The notes under the pieces are model-generated. The model had not been told where the DNA came from, ran no database searches, and saw only the letters and a list, made by a program, of their open reading frames with translations. 64,000 bases of DNA from Streptomyces polyasparticus (GTDB lineage: Bacteria > Actinomycetota > Actinomycetes > Streptomycetales > Streptomycetaceae), in assembly GCF_014493765.1 (NCBI RefSeq), contig NZ_JACTVJ010000012.1, forward strand, positions 186,001 to 250,000. The letters are read 5' to 3'. Positions 8,945 to 17,503 of the stretch are shown in pieces; the stretch's first letter is position 1; every line of letters starts with the position of its first letter. The position numbers were made by a program, and so were the translations under genes.

Positions 8945-9600
8945 CCGAGCCGAAGGGGCCGCCTGCGGCCGACGCCCCCATCCGTCTGCTGCTCGCCGAC
9001 GACCATCCCGTCGTACGGGCAGGTCTGCGCGCGGTCCTCGAGACCGAGCCCGGACTCACGGTGGTCGCGGAGGCCGCCACCGCCGAGGACGCTGTGGTCC
9101 GCGCGGCCGCGGGGGACATCGACGTGGTCCTGATGGACCTGCAGTTCGGGAAGGCCATGGGCGGCGCCGAGGCCACCGCGCTGATCACGGCCCGGCCGGG
9201 CGCGCCACGTGTCCTGGTGGTCACCACCTACGACTCCGACGCCGACACGCTCCCCGCCATCGAGGCCGGGGCGACCGGCTATCTCCTCAAGGACGCTCCG
9301 CCCGAGGACCTGGCCGCCGCCGTACGGACGGCCGCCGCGGGGCGCACCATCCTCGCCCCCGCCGTCGCGGACCGGCTGATGCACCGGCTCCGTACTCCTG
9401 CGGTGGCGCTGACCCGGCGCGAGACCGAGGTCCTGTCGCTGGTCGCGGAAGGTCTGTCCAATCAGGCGATCGGCAGCCGGCTCCACCTCACGGAGGGCAC
9501 GGTCAAGTCCCATCTGGCGCGTGTGTACGCCAAGCTCGAGGTCGATTCGCGTACGGCGGCCGTGGCGCGGGCGGCGGAGCTGGGACTCATCCGTCGCTGA
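8941..9600 (+). CDS. LuxR/NarL-family response regulator
   Basis: This 219-residue protein has an N-terminal receiver domain (acidic pair in LLADDHP, phosphoacceptor about D66 in VLMDLQF, conserved Lys in LLKDAPP) and a C-terminal LuxR-type helix-turn-helix (LTRRETEVLSLVAEG, then GTVKSHLARVYAKL). It starts at the GTG overlapping the kinase stop, so the two are translationally coupled. It is the cytoplasmic transcription-factor half of the pair. Its 3' end overlaps the convergent WYL-regulator gene by 14 bp. Confidence 0.95.
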   Translation: MTEPKGPPAADAPIRLLLADDHPVVRAGLRAVLETEPGLTVVAEAATAEDAVVRAAAGDIDVVLMDLQFGKAMGGAEATALITARPGAPRVLVVTTYDSDADTLPAIEAGATGYLLKDAPPEDLAAAVRTAAAGRTILAPAVADRLMHRLRTPAVALTRRETEVLSLVAEGLSNQAIGSRLHLTEGTVKSHLARVYAKLEVDSRTAAVARAAELGLIRR

Positions 9601-10603
9601 CGCGGTCGGCAGGGACTGATTCCTCGCTGACGGCCTCGGACGCGTAGCGCCCGGCAAGCGCGGCGGCGCGTTCGGCCAGGGTCGTGCGCAGCCACTGGGG
9701 GCTCAACGCCTCGGCCCGGGTGCCGAGTTGCCACAGCGCCCACTCCGCGTGCCGCGCATCCTGGAACGCCGCCTCGATGCGCAACCTGCCGTCCGCGTCG
9801 GACTGTTCGCCGAGGACGGCCACGGCCGTGCCGACCAGCTCTTCCCTGCGGTCCTTGTCCACCCGTACGAGCACGGTCACTTGGTCGCCACCGCTCCGGA
9901 ACCGTGTGCTGCGCTCCTGCCAGGCCCGGTCCAGATCGACCCGGTCCGGCCGGTCGGCGGGCTCGGCGAGTTCCTCGGCGGCCTGGATACGGGAGAGCCG
10001 GTACGTGCGGTCCTCGCCGGAGCGCGTGGCGAGGAGGTAGCCGCGGTCGCGGACGGTGACCAGGCCCACCGGGTCGACCGTGCGCCAGTGCGGCGGCTGA
10101 TCCGCGGTCGCGTACCGGATCCTCAGCTTGTGTCCGGTGAATACCGCGCGCAGGATCTCGGCCGCGACCGCGTCCGGTATCTCGTCGGCGACGAGCCGGC
10201 GCGAGAGGAGGTCGGTCTCCGGGTCGATGAGCAGGCGTTGGGCGACACCGGCCGCCGTGTCGCGGTAGCTGTCGGGCAGTGCGTCGACGACCTTGAGCAT
10301 GGCCGAGGCGAGTGCGGAGCCGAGGCCGAGGGTCTGCGCGCCGCGCCGCGATCCGGCGACGAGGAGGGCCAGTGCCTCGTCGGGGTTCAGGCCGGTGAGC
10401 TCCGTACGGAAGCCGGGCAGCAGGGCGAAGCCGCCGTGCCGGCCGCGCTCGGCGTACACGGGGACGCCGGCCGCGGAGAGTGCCTCGACATCGCGCAGCA
10501 CGGTGCGGGTGGAGACCTCGAGCTCCTCGGCGAGGGCGGTCGCGGACATCCTGCCCTGTTGCCTGAGCAGCAGGACCAGGGACACAAGGCGGTCGGCACG
10601 CAT
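9587..10603 (-). CDS. YafY-family transcriptional regulator (HTH_11 plus WYL domain)
   Basis: The 338-residue protein has an N-terminal DeoR-like winged helix (LAEELEVSTRTVLRDVEAL at about 22-40), followed by a WYL-type ligand-sensing domain and a C-terminal extension. WYL regulators usually respond to nucleic-acid fragments or small metabolites; the ligand cannot be told here. The gene is divergent from a RidA-family gene across a 90-bp region with an inverted repeat at 10623-10641, so it probably controls that gene and itself. Confidence 0.9.
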   Translation of the reverse strand: MRADRLVSLVLLLRQQGRMSATALAEELEVSTRTVLRDVEALSAAGVPVYAERGRHGGFALLPGFRTELTGLNPDEALALLVAGSRRGAQTLGLGSALASAMLKVVDALPDSYRDTAAGVAQRLLIDPETDLLSRRLVADEIPDAVAAEILRAVFTGHKLRIRYATADQPPHWRTVDPVGLVTVRDRGYLLATRSGEDRTYRLSRIQAAEELAEPADRPDRVDLDRAWQERSTRFRSGGDQVTVLVRVDKDRREELVGTAVAVLGEQSDADGRLRIEAAFQDARHAEWALWQLGTRAEALSPQWLRTTLAERAAALAGRYASEAVSEESVPADRVSDG

Positions 10604-10622
10604 GCCGGAACTTCATCACATA

Positions 10623-10641
10623 CATGACAGAGGATGTCGTG
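10623..10641. promoter_or_regulatory. Candidate operator between the WYL regulator and the RidA gene
   Basis: CATGACA at 10623-10629 and TGTCGTG at 10635-10641 form a 6-of-7 inverted repeat with a 5-bp spacer, 20 bp from the regulator start codon. Confidence 0.45.
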
Positions 10642-10693
10642 AATGCTTGGCAGGCTCGGCTCCGCACGAGGAAGACAACTCGAGGGAGCTGAA

Positions 10694-11095
10694 GTGGGCG
10701 TGGAGCGAACAGCGGTCAACCCGTGGGCGTGGTCAGGGGAGTTGGGCTACAACCAGGGCGAGCTCGTCACTGGGCAGACCCGGACTCTGTACTGCTCGGG
10801 GCAGGCCGCGATGAGCGCCGAGGGCAAACCCGAGCATGCCGGTGACATGGCGGCTCAGGTGGCGCTGAGCCTCGACAATCTGGAGGCCGTGCTCGCCGAG
10901 GCCGGGATGTCCCTGACGAACCTGGTGCGGCTGACCGTGTACACGACTGATGTCGACCGGCTCTTCGAGCACTACGGTGTCCTGGCGGCGCGGCTGGGCG
11001 CGGCGGGGGCGGCGCCGGCCACGACGATGCTGGGCGTCTCGCGGCTGGCGATTCCGGACCTGCTCGTGGAACTCGAAGGGACCGCCGTCGCCTGA
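10694..11095 (+). CDS. RidA family (YjgF/YER057c/UK114) protein
   Basis: This 133-residue RidA-like protein has the pattern of the family: GYNQGELVTGQTRTLYCSGQ near the start, a central QVALSLDNLEAVLAEAG helix, LVRLTVYTTDVD and the end LAIPDLLVELEGTAVA. Canonical RidA hydrolyses reactive enamines and imines. The usual catalytic Arg before the C-terminal motif appears to be replaced (SRLAIPD segment), so it may belong to a divergent subgroup. GTG 10694 is chosen because GAGGGAG precedes it by about 5 bp; GTG 10700 or an upstream ATG at 10643 are alternatives. Confidence 0.85.
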   Translation: MGVERTAVNPWAWSGELGYNQGELVTGQTRTLYCSGQAAMSAEGKPEHAGDMAAQVALSLDNLEAVLAEAGMSLTNLVRLTVYTTDVDRLFEHYGVLAARLGAAGAAPATTMLGVSRLAIPDLLVELEGTAVA

Positions 11096-11125
11096 CAGTT
11101 GAGCCATCAGGCACACCGCACGGTG

Positions 11126-11174
11126 ACGACGGCAGGGGCGGGGCGGCGTGCTGCCGTCCCGCCCCTGCCGTCGT
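11126..11174. terminator. Long bidirectional terminator hairpin
   Basis: Arms at about 11126-11147 and 11153-11174 pair over some 22 bp with one G-T wobble and a 5-nt loop. It lies between the convergent RidA and isochorismatase-like genes. Confidence 0.75.
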
Positions 11175-11181
11175 GTGCGGA

Positions 11182-11799
11182 TCAGGCCTGCAGCGCGTCC
11201 ACCGTGGGTGCCACGACCCCGAAGAGGTCCGCGATCGTGGTGAGCGCGGCCGTCTGGAGCGCGGCCGCGGGGACCACGCTGCCGTCGGGGGCCGGGAGGC
11301 TGCGGGTGGCGGTGGCCTCGGCGACGACCGTGGGGCGGTAGCCGAGGTTGAAGGCGCCCTGGGACGTGTAGTTGACGCACATGTGCGTCATGAAGCCGGC
11401 GATGACCAGGTTCCTGCCGCTGCCCGGGGCGGCGCCGAGGCCGGTCAGGACATCGGTGAGGGTCGTCTCGTGGAAGGAGTTCGGGAAGCCCTTGACCACG
11501 ACGGCCTCGCCCTCGGCCGGGGCGACCTCGTCGCTGATCGCACCGATCTCGGCGCGGATGTCGTACGGGGTGCCTTCGCCGCCGTCGTTGATGACGTGCA
11601 CGACGGGCGCTCCGGCGGCGCGGGCACGCTCCAGGAGACGGGCGCCGGCCGCGAGGGCCTCCTCCGCTCCTTCCAGGGCCATGACGCCGGTGCGGTAGGT
11701 GTTCTGGAAGTCGACCATCACGACGATCGACTCGCCGAGCTTCGGCAGGTCGTTGTCGAGTCCGACAACCTCGCGCAGGGACTTCGAGGGCTGGGACAT
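11182..11799 (-). CDS. Isochorismatase-like cysteine hydrolase
   Basis: The 205-residue cytoplasmic hydrolase carries the Asp-Lys-Cys triad of the isochorismatase-like superfamily: D30 (VVMVDFQNTYR), K103 (VVVKGFPNSF) and C141 (AGFMTHMCVNYT). The residue after the catalytic region (MTHMC) resembles nicotinamidase/N-carbamoyl hydrolase relatives rather than true isochorismatases. ATG 11799 is used because AAAGG precedes it. It lies 106 bp downstream of a GlxA-type regulator on the same strand, a frequent pairing in which the regulator controls the hydrolase. Confidence 0.88.
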   Translation of the reverse strand: MSQPSKSLREVVGLDNDLPKLGESIVVMVDFQNTYRTGVMALEGAEEALAAGARLLERARAAGAPVVHVINDGGEGTPYDIRAEIGAISDEVAPAEGEAVVVKGFPNSFHETTLTDVLTGLGAAPGSGRNLVIAGFMTHMCVNYTSQGAFNLGYRPTVVAEATATRSLPAPDGSVVPAAALQTAALTTIADLFGVVAPTVDALQA

Positions 11800-11905
11800 G
11801 GGGTGCCTTTCGTGTGGTGGGGTGCCGGTGTGCGGGCATGGCGAAGCCACGCTCCGTGCCGGTGGATTCGGATGGCTGGTGGATCAGATGGCCGGTCGTG
11901 CGCCG

Positions 11906-12898
11906 TCAGACCGAGCTGGTGCGGAAGCGGCGCCGGTAGCCGGCCGGTGTGGTGGCGAGCTGCCGTTTGAACGCGCGGTGCAGGGTTTCAGCGGAGCGGA
12001 GTCCGGCCGCCGCGGCGATGCGGTCGAGCGCGTCGTCGGTCGTCTCCAGGAGACGGCGTGCGGTCTCGACGCGCGCGGCCTCGACGTAGGCGGCCGGGCT
12101 CTGCCCTGTCTCCTGTTTGAAGACGCGGGCGAAGTGCCGCTCGCTGAGACACATGCGTTCGGCGAGCACCTCGGCGGACAGGTCCTGGTCGAGGTGGTCG
12201 GCGATCCACACGCGCAGTTCGTCGATGTCGCGGCGGGTCGCGGCCGGGCGGCTGAGCGGTACGGAGAACTGGCTCTGTCCGCCCTGCCGCTTGAGGTACA
12301 TCACCAGCTGCCGCGCGACCGCGAGCGCGACGGCCTCGCCGAGGTCCTCGGCGACCAGGGCGAGCGACAGGTCCAGGCAGGCGCTGATGCCGGCGCCCGT
12401 CCAGAGCCGGCCGCGGTCGGCCCGGACGAAGATCGGGTCCGGGTCGACCGTGACGTCGGGGTGGTCGGCCGCCAGCTGAGCGGCCGTCGACCAGTGCGTG
12501 GTGGCCGTCCTGCCGTCGAGCAGCCCGGCCGCCGCGAGCAGATGCGCCCCCACGCACACCGAAGCCACGCGCCGCGAGCGCGGTGCGACCTTCTCGATCC
12601 AGGCCACGATCTCCGGATCGATCCGGGGCACGGGACCTTCGTCGCCGGCGTCGACCGCGCCGGGGACGATCAGGGTGTCGACCTGACCGTCCACCTCGTC
12701 GAAGCCGAGATCCGCCACGACCCGTACGCCCGCCGAGGTGCGCACCTCGCCCGCGGCGGGTCCGGCGAGCCGGACCTCGTACCCGGCACGGCCTGCGGTC
12801 TCGCGGTTGGCGAGCGAGAAGACCTCTGCCGGTCCGGTGACGTCGAGGAGGTCGACATCGGGGAAGACCACGATGACGACCCGGTGCTTGAGGGGCAT
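11906..12898 (-). CDS. GlxA-family transcriptional regulator (DJ-1/PfpI plus AraC HTH)
   Basis: This 330-residue protein begins with a DJ-1/PfpI amidotransferase-like sensor domain (VVIVVFPDVDLLDVTGPAEVF; nucleophile-elbow-like ASVCVGAHLLA near residue 115). It ends in an AraC-type double helix-turn-helix (LSERHFARVFKQETG, then GYRRRF). Such proteins are ligand-responsive activators; the PfpI part usually serves as a sensor without enzymatic activity. It probably controls the isochorismatase-like gene immediately downstream. Confidence 0.93.
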   Translation of the reverse strand: MPLKHRVVIVVFPDVDLLDVTGPAEVFSLANRETAGRAGYEVRLAGPAAGEVRTSAGVRVVADLGFDEVDGQVDTLIVPGAVDAGDEGPVPRIDPEIVAWIEKVAPRSRRVASVCVGAHLLAAAGLLDGRTATTHWSTAAQLAADHPDVTVDPDPIFVRADRGRLWTGAGISACLDLSLALVAEDLGEAVALAVARQLVMYLKRQGGQSQFSVPLSRPAATRRDIDELRVWIADHLDQDLSAEVLAERMCLSERHFARVFKQETGQSPAAYVEAARVETARRLLETTDDALDRIAAAAGLRSAETLHRAFKRQLATTPAGYRRRFRTSSV

Positions 12899-12980
12899 GT
12901 CCCCATCCTCGCCCGTGGCCTCGATGGCGGCAATGACGGCTCTCTGTCACATTCGGACATGACCCGTCTGCGGCGGTCCC

Positions 12981-13601
12981 CTACTCGAAGCGGGAGGTGT
13001 CCCCCGCCCCGCGCCGTACGATCTCGACGTCCCCACCGGAGAAGTCGATCACCGTGGTGGGCTCGGTGCCGCAGTCGCCGGAGTCCAGGACGGCGTCGAC
13101 GACGTGGTCGAGGCGTTCCTTGATCTCCCAGCCCTGCGTGAGGGGCTCGGGCTCGCCGGGCAGCAGCAGCGTGCTGGACAGGAGCGGTTCGCCGAGCTCC
13201 GCCAGGAGCGCCTGCGTGACGACATGGTCGGGGATGCGCACTCCGACGGTCTTCTTCTTCGGGTGCATCAGCTGCCGCGGCACTTCCTTGCTCGCGGGCA
13301 GGATGAAGGTGTACTTGCCGGGCGTGGCCGCCTTGATGGCACGGAACACGTCGTTGTCGATGTGCACGAACTGGCCCAGCTGCGCGAAGTCCTGGCAGAC
13401 CAGCGTGAAATGGTGCCGGTCGTCGAGCTGGCGGATGGAGCGGATCCGGGCGATGCCGTCACGGTTGCCGAGCTGACAGCCCAGCGCATAGCAGGAGTCG
13501 GTCGGATACGCGATGAGCGCGCCCCCACGGATGCTGTCCGCCACCGTGGTCACGGTGCGACGCTGCGGGTTCTCCGGGTGGACGTCGAAATACGTTGCCA
13601 T
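12981..13601 (-). CDS. YrdC/Sua5/YciO family protein (threonylcarbamoyl-AMP synthase-like)
   Basis: The 206-residue protein shows the YrdC fold signature: LIAYPTDSCYALGC near residue 30, a KxR-like basic patch (RIRSIRQLDDRHHF), the PGKYTFIL segment and GVRIPDH. It lacks the C-terminal extension of Sua5 and most resembles the YciO branch, whose activity in t6A tRNA modification is uncertain. It overlaps no neighbour and sits 36 bp upstream of the EF-G-binding-type gene stop. Confidence 0.88.
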   Translation of the reverse strand: MATYFDVHPENPQRRTVTTVADSIRGGALIAYPTDSCYALGCQLGNRDGIARIRSIRQLDDRHHFTLVCQDFAQLGQFVHIDNDVFRAIKAATPGKYTFILPASKEVPRQLMHPKKKTVGVRIPDHVVTQALLAELGEPLLSSTLLLPGEPEPLTQGWEIKERLDHVVDAVLDSGDCGTEPTTVIDFSGGDVEIVRRGAGDTSRFE

Positions 13602-13637
13602 CCGGCGAGTTTACGGCGAGCGGGGGGCGCAGCCCGG

Positions 13638-14129
13638 TCAGTGGGTGACCTTCGTCAGAAAGGCTTCCAGATTGGTGACCATGCGCGCGACGCGTTCCTC
13701 CACCGTGAGCGTCTCGCCGAGCCGCATCGAGGGCCTGACCTGCTTGATGCCGCGGGCGTAGAGCGAGCAGTCGAGTTCGCCGCACATGTAGACGCCCACG
13801 GAGTTGCCCTGCTTTCCCGCTTCGCCCGCGCGAGGGGCCACCATCAGCGGGACGCCTCCCTCGTGGGCGGTGAGGCAGATCCGGCACATGCTGGGGCGCG
13901 CCTGCCCGGTCCGTCGCGCGCCGGCCCGCAGAACCACGCCCTGCAGCCGGCCGTCGATCTCTGCCACGAGGTACGCGCGGTCGGGGGCCTGCGGGTCGCG
14001 CCAGCCGAGGTAGTCGAGGTCGTCCCACGGGCGTTCGGCCAGGTCACGCGGAATGTTCAGGCGCTTGGCCTCTCCCTTCGAGCAGTTCACGAAGGAGGTT
14101 CGGATGTCTGATTCGGTGAGCGGCTTCAT
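13638..14129 (-). CDS. FBP domain protein (FusB-like EF-G-binding type zinc protein)
   Basis: This 163-residue protein has a helical N-terminal half and a C-terminal four-cysteine treble-clef-like zinc module (CRIC in the middle, then CGELDC about 35 residues later, with SLYARGIKQVRP following). This is the arrangement of the FusB/FusC and FBP family, which bind elongation factor G; actinobacterial members have been linked to translation or fusidic-acid tolerance. ATG 14129 is used rather than an upstream ATG inside the operator. It is divergent from a TetR gene across a 73-bp region with a clear inverted repeat. Confidence 0.82.
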   Translation of the reverse strand: MKPLTESDIRTSFVNCSKGEAKRLNIPRDLAERPWDDLDYLGWRDPQAPDRAYLVAEIDGRLQGVVLRAGARRTGQARPSMCRICLTAHEGGVPLMVAPRAGEAGKQGNSVGVYMCGELDCSLYARGIKQVRPSMRLGETLTVEERVARMVTNLEAFLTKVTH

Positions 14130-14144
14130 GAAAGCGATCGTAAG

Positions 14145-14165
14145 TTGCCTAAAACCTGTAGGCAA
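14145..14165. promoter_or_regulatory. Candidate TetR operator between divergent FBP and TetR genes
   Basis: TTGCCTA at 14145-14151 and TAGGCAA at 14159-14165 form a perfect 7-bp inverted repeat with a 7-bp spacer. A further TAGGCA occurs at 14180, so a second half-site may be present. Confidence 0.65.
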
Positions 14166-14202
14166 ATGAATAATGACCGTAGGCAGAGGCGAGGAGACCG
14201 GA

Positions 14203-14832
14203 ATGGCACGAGCAGGGCTGACGCCGCAACGGCTGACGCAGGCGGGTGCGGAGCTCGCCGACGAGGTCGGCTTCGAGCAGGTGACCGTGTCGGCGCTGGC
14301 ACGCCACTTCGACGTGAAGGTCGCGAGCCTCTACTCGCACGTGAAGAACTCGCATGACCTCAAGACTCGTATCGCCCTGCTCGCCCTGGAGGAGATGGCC
14401 GACTGCGCGGCCGAGGCGCTCGCCGGACGCTCGGGCAAGGACGCGCTAACCGCCTTCGCGAACGTCTACCGGGACTACGCACGCGCGCACCCGGGCCGCT
14501 ATGCCGCCGCGCAGCTGCGCCTGGACCCCGAGACGGCGGCCGCGAGCGCCGGTGTGCGGCATGCGCAGATGACCCGGGCGATCCTGCGCGGCTACGACCT
14601 GGCGGAGTCCGAACAGACCCATGCCGTACGGCTCCTGGGCGGCACCTTCCACGGCTACGTCAGCCTCGAACTGTCCGGCGGCTTCGACCACAGCGCACCG
14701 CCCGCGGCGGTGAGCTGGACGCGGATCGTGGACGCCCTCGACGCCCTGCTGCGCAACTGGCCCGCCGCGCCTGCCGCACCGGCCCCGTCCGCCGCTCCTT
14801 CCGCGCCCGCACAGAACGACCGAGAGATCTGA
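14203..14832 (+). CDS. TetR/AcrR family regulator
   Basis: The 209-residue regulator has an N-terminal TetR helix-turn-helix (VTVSALARHFDVKVASLYSHV at about 26-46) and a C-terminal ligand-binding region containing the LLGGTFHGYVSLEL segment of the WHG/TetR_C_33 type. ATG 14203 has GAGGAG six bases upstream; the upstream ATG at 14173 has no comparable site. The last 30 residues are an Ala/Pro-rich tail. It probably represses the divergent FBP gene and its own operon with the SGNH hydrolase through the TTGCCTA/TAGGCAA repeat. Confidence 0.92.
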   Translation: MARAGLTPQRLTQAGAELADEVGFEQVTVSALARHFDVKVASLYSHVKNSHDLKTRIALLALEEMADCAAEALAGRSGKDALTAFANVYRDYARAHPGRYAAAQLRLDPETAAASAGVRHAQMTRAILRGYDLAESEQTHAVRLLGGTFHGYVSLELSGGFDHSAPPAAVSWTRIVDALDALLRNWPAAPAAPAPSAAPSAPAQNDREI

Positions 14833-14835
14833 CCC

Positions 14836-16017
14836 ATGAACGACTGGATCACCACCCCGCTCACCCCCGCCCTCGTGCGCGGCGCACTGGAGCTGGAGGA
14901 GACACCCCAGGGCCTGCTGCCGCACCGGCTGCCGGCGCGCGCCCGCGCCCAGTGCACCGACGGACAGCTGGCGATGGCCGAGTCACAGGCCTCCGGAGTA
15001 CGGATCGCGCTCCGCACCCGCGCCACGGCACTGGAGCTGGACACCCTGCCCACCAAGCGTGTGTACGTGGGTGCGCCGGCGCGTCCGGACGGGGTCTACG
15101 ACCTGCTCGTCGACGGTGAACTGGCCGCGCAGGCAAGCGTCAGCGGCGGCAGCACCCTGACGGTCGACCTGACGAACGGTTCCATCGAGCACACCGTGGG
15201 CACACCGGGCACGCTGCGTTTCGCAGGGCTGCCCGACCACGACAAGACCGTGGAGCTGTGGCTGCCACACAACGAGACCACCGAACTGGTCGCGCTGCGC
15301 ACGGACGCACCGGTTCAGCCGCTCGCCGACGGGAACCGCAAGGTCTGGCTCCACCACGGCAGTTCGATCAGCCACGGCTCCGACGCCGCGAGCCCGAGTG
15401 CCACCTGGCCCGCCCTGGCGGCCAGGCTCGGCGGGGTGGACCTGGTCAACCTCGGGTTCGGCGGCAGCGCCCTGCTCGACCCGTTCACGGCGCGGGCCAT
15501 GCGGGACACTCCGGCGGACCTGATCAGCGTCAAGATCGGCATCAACCTCGTCAACCTGGACCTGATGCGCCTGCGCGCCTTCGGCCCGGCGGTGCATGGA
15601 TTCCTCGACACGATCCGTGAAGGCCACCCGACCACCCCGCTGCTCGTGGTGTCGCCGATCCACTGCCCGATCCACGAGGACACCCCTGGCCCCGGCGCCT
15701 TCGACCCCGCATCCCTCGCAACGGGCAAGCTCTCCTTCGTGGCCACCGGCGACCCGGCGGAGGTCGCGGCCGGCAAGCTCACCTTGCGCGTGATCCGCGA
15801 CGAACTCGCCCGCATCGTGGCCCAGCGGGCGGCTGACGATCAGCACCTGCACTATCTGGACGGCCAAGACCTGTACGGCGAGCCGGACTTCGCGGAACTC
15901 CCCCTGCCGGACCAGCTCCACCCGGACGCCGCCACCCACCTCCGCATCGGAGAACGCTTCGCGAAGCTGGCGTTCGACGGACCGTTCGCCGGGACGGGGC
16001 CACACACTGCGGCGTGA
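14836..16017 (+). CDS. SGNH/GDSL hydrolase with N-terminal beta-sandwich domain (SsfX3-like)
   Basis: The 393-residue protein has an N-terminal beta-rich domain (about 1-165) and a C-terminal SGNH hydrolase domain. Block I is HHGSSISHG (nucleophile about S177), block II NLGFGGS, block III IGINLVN and block V DQLHPD with the catalytic Asp and His. This two-domain plan resembles SsfX3-type acyltransferases/esterases. There is no signal peptide, so it should act in the cytoplasm on a small acylated molecule. It starts 3 bp after the TetR gene and is co-transcribed with it. Confidence 0.85.
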   Translation: MNDWITTPLTPALVRGALELEETPQGLLPHRLPARARAQCTDGQLAMAESQASGVRIALRTRATALELDTLPTKRVYVGAPARPDGVYDLLVDGELAAQASVSGGSTLTVDLTNGSIEHTVGTPGTLRFAGLPDHDKTVELWLPHNETTELVALRTDAPVQPLADGNRKVWLHHGSSISHGSDAASPSATWPALAARLGGVDLVNLGFGGSALLDPFTARAMRDTPADLISVKIGINLVNLDLMRLRAFGPAVHGFLDTIREGHPTTPLLVVSPIHCPIHEDTPGPGAFDPASLATGKLSFVATGDPAEVAAGKLTLRVIRDELARIVAQRAADDQHLHYLDGQDLYGEPDFAELPLPDQLHPDAATHLRIGERFAKLAFDGPFAGTGPHTAA

Positions 16018-16179
16018 CAGCATGCGGCCATGGCCATCCCGCGCGCTGACGGTTGAGCTGGACCGCGTGGCGGCGGCGCAGGAGTTCACCCCGATCGCCC
16101 GGCTCGCGCTCCCAGAGATCCCTGTTCGGGGCAGTGCAGGAGCATCTCGACGAGGCCCTCTCTCAGGGGAGGGTGCGGG

Positions 16180-16443
16180 ATGAATGACCTTGTGGAGCGG
16201 TTCGGCGTCCAGCTCGACGAGGGCACGATCATCGACTGCCACCGGTCTGCCGACGCCGCTCACATCGCCCGACACGACCCGTCGCGGGTACTCGCGGCGG
16301 TCGCCGCGAAGCGGCAGCTCCCCGCCGATCTGGTCCAGGCCGCAGAGAGCCTCGGCGCTCAATGGTGCCGCGATCGCGCGCTCCAAGCGCTCACCGTGGC
16401 CTACGCGGACCGGCCCGGTTACCGAGACGAGTGGCGGCCGTGA
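16180..16443 (+). CDS. DUF6221 family small protein, shortened
   Basis: The 87-residue product ends with the hallmarks of the Streptomyces DUF6221 family (AHIARHDPSRVL..., then LTVAYADRPGYRDEWRP). The N-terminal part is compressed compared with typical members, which carry a longer spacer between the LDE motif and HIARHDP, so an internal deletion is likely. The start has GGGGAGGG upstream. Function is unknown; such genes are common in mobile or variable regions. Just upstream, an open frame ending VQEHLDEALSQGRVRDE (stop at 16185-16187) overlaps the start and may be the tail of a decayed small gene. Confidence 0.75.
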   Translation: MNDLVERFGVQLDEGTIIDCHRSADAAHIARHDPSRVLAAVAAKRQLPADLVQAAESLGAQWCRDRALQALTVAYADRPGYRDEWRP

Positions 16444-16636
16444 CCTACTGGAAGCGGATGGACTGGCCACGGAACCTACAAGGGATGCTGGTTGCGGCGT
16501 GGCCGGCGCGCGATCTTGCGTCGACGTCGGCGGCGATGCGCCCGCCGGCCGTTTCCTAGGCAGCGGTTCTCGGCGAGCAGGACTCGCGCAACAGGTTGGC
16601 TGCCCCGCGCCAGATGGTGCGGGGCAGCTCCGCGCC

Positions 16637-17038
16637 CTACGCGCCGGGTGTGCGCAAGTGGTACCAGGTGTTGGGTCCGACGATGCCGTCAGGCGACAGT
16701 CCGCGATCCGACTGGAATCTGATCACCGCAGAGCGAGTGGCGGTCCCGAACTGCCCGTCGACGCCAGAGCGCCCGATCGAGTAGCCGAAGACATCGCGGA
16801 GGAGAGCCTGGATCTCCTTGACCTTGGCCCCGCTGTCGCCGTAATCGGAGTAGGCGGTGCCGTAGTAGTAGTTGCAGGTGAAGCCGATGAAGTCGGCGAG
16901 CTCGCAACGCCCAGCCGTGGCGGCGGGGCTGACGGTCGTCGCCGATGTCGACGGAGCGGCGACGGCTACTCCCGGCGTGAAGACTGCCGCCGCGAGGACG
17001 ATAGAGGCAGCCAACGTGCGGGGCCTGGAAACGAGCAC
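16637..17038 (-). CDS. Secreted peptidoglycan-binding domain protein
   Basis: This 133-residue protein has a Sec signal peptide (basic start, hydrophobic run, AVAA cleavage region near residue 28) and a short Ser/Thr/Ala linker. A C-terminal PG_binding_1 domain follows (VKEIQALLRDVFG... then VDGQFGTATRSAVIRFQ and LSPDGIVGPNTWYHL). A cysteine pair (RCELADFIGFTC) precedes the domain. It lacks any catalytic domain, so it probably binds the cell wall as a small exported protein. Confidence 0.85.
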   Translation of the reverse strand: MLVSRPRTLAASIVLAAAVFTPGVAVAAPSTSATTVSPAATAGRCELADFIGFTCNYYYGTAYSDYGDSGAKVKEIQALLRDVFGYSIGRSGVDGQFGTATRSAVIRFQSDRGLSPDGIVGPNTWYHLRTPGA

Positions 17039-17503
17039 TGGTCTCCTTCAGGGTCGATGGACGTGCAAGGAATTGGCCTCTCTTGCGTGTCCATGCCAAG
17101 CGTCGGGAGATCAGCCTGCGCCCTCCGTCAGGCGATAGGAGAAATGCGAAGGCCAGGCCACCCAGCCGCCCCTCTCGCCGGCGCCGGCCAGTGCCGCCAG
17201 GGACGGGTGATGAGCCCCCTCGCCCCGCAGTCGGCGGGCATCCTGTCGGGCCGCGACCCGTTCTACGAGCGGGGGTTGCAGGACTTCTGCGTGCCCCTAC
17301 TACCTGCCGAAGCGCTGACATGACGAAGCCCCGAACCCTGGGAGGGGTTCGGGGCGTCGGTTCGCCGGGAGCGCCGTCGGCCCGAGCAGCACCAGTACGA
17401 CGTTCAGCGATGCGGCTCAGTCAGGGTTGCGCTGCACTGCCGCGCGTTGAGGTCGGCAGTCATTGCCCGCTTCGCCCCTGTCTGTGGTCATAGCCCTGGG
17501 CGG
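17039..17503. other. Gene-poor 465-bp interval
   Basis: No convincing gene is seen on either strand. The interval contains the promoter side of the peptidoglycan-binding gene and one perfect hairpin at 17328-17355. Open frames here have no ribosome-binding site or recognisable product. Confidence 0.5.
17328..17355. terminator. Perfect 11-bp stem-loop
   Basis: GCCCCGAACCC at 17328-17338 and GGGTTCGGGGC at 17345-17355 enclose the loop TGGGAG. It is about 150 bp downstream of the secreted protein gene on the minus strand, and could equally have ended a lost plus-strand gene. Confidence 0.55.

Noticed and set aside
11182-11799. The hydrolase as a true isochorismatase of siderophore biosynthesis
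   Set aside because: There are no siderophore genes nearby and no aryl-carrier domain; it is linked to a GlxA-type regulator instead.
16184-17323. A 379-codon open frame covering the DUF6221 to peptidoglycan-binding interval
   Set aside because: It overlaps two supported genes on both strands, has no ribosome-binding site and no family resemblance.
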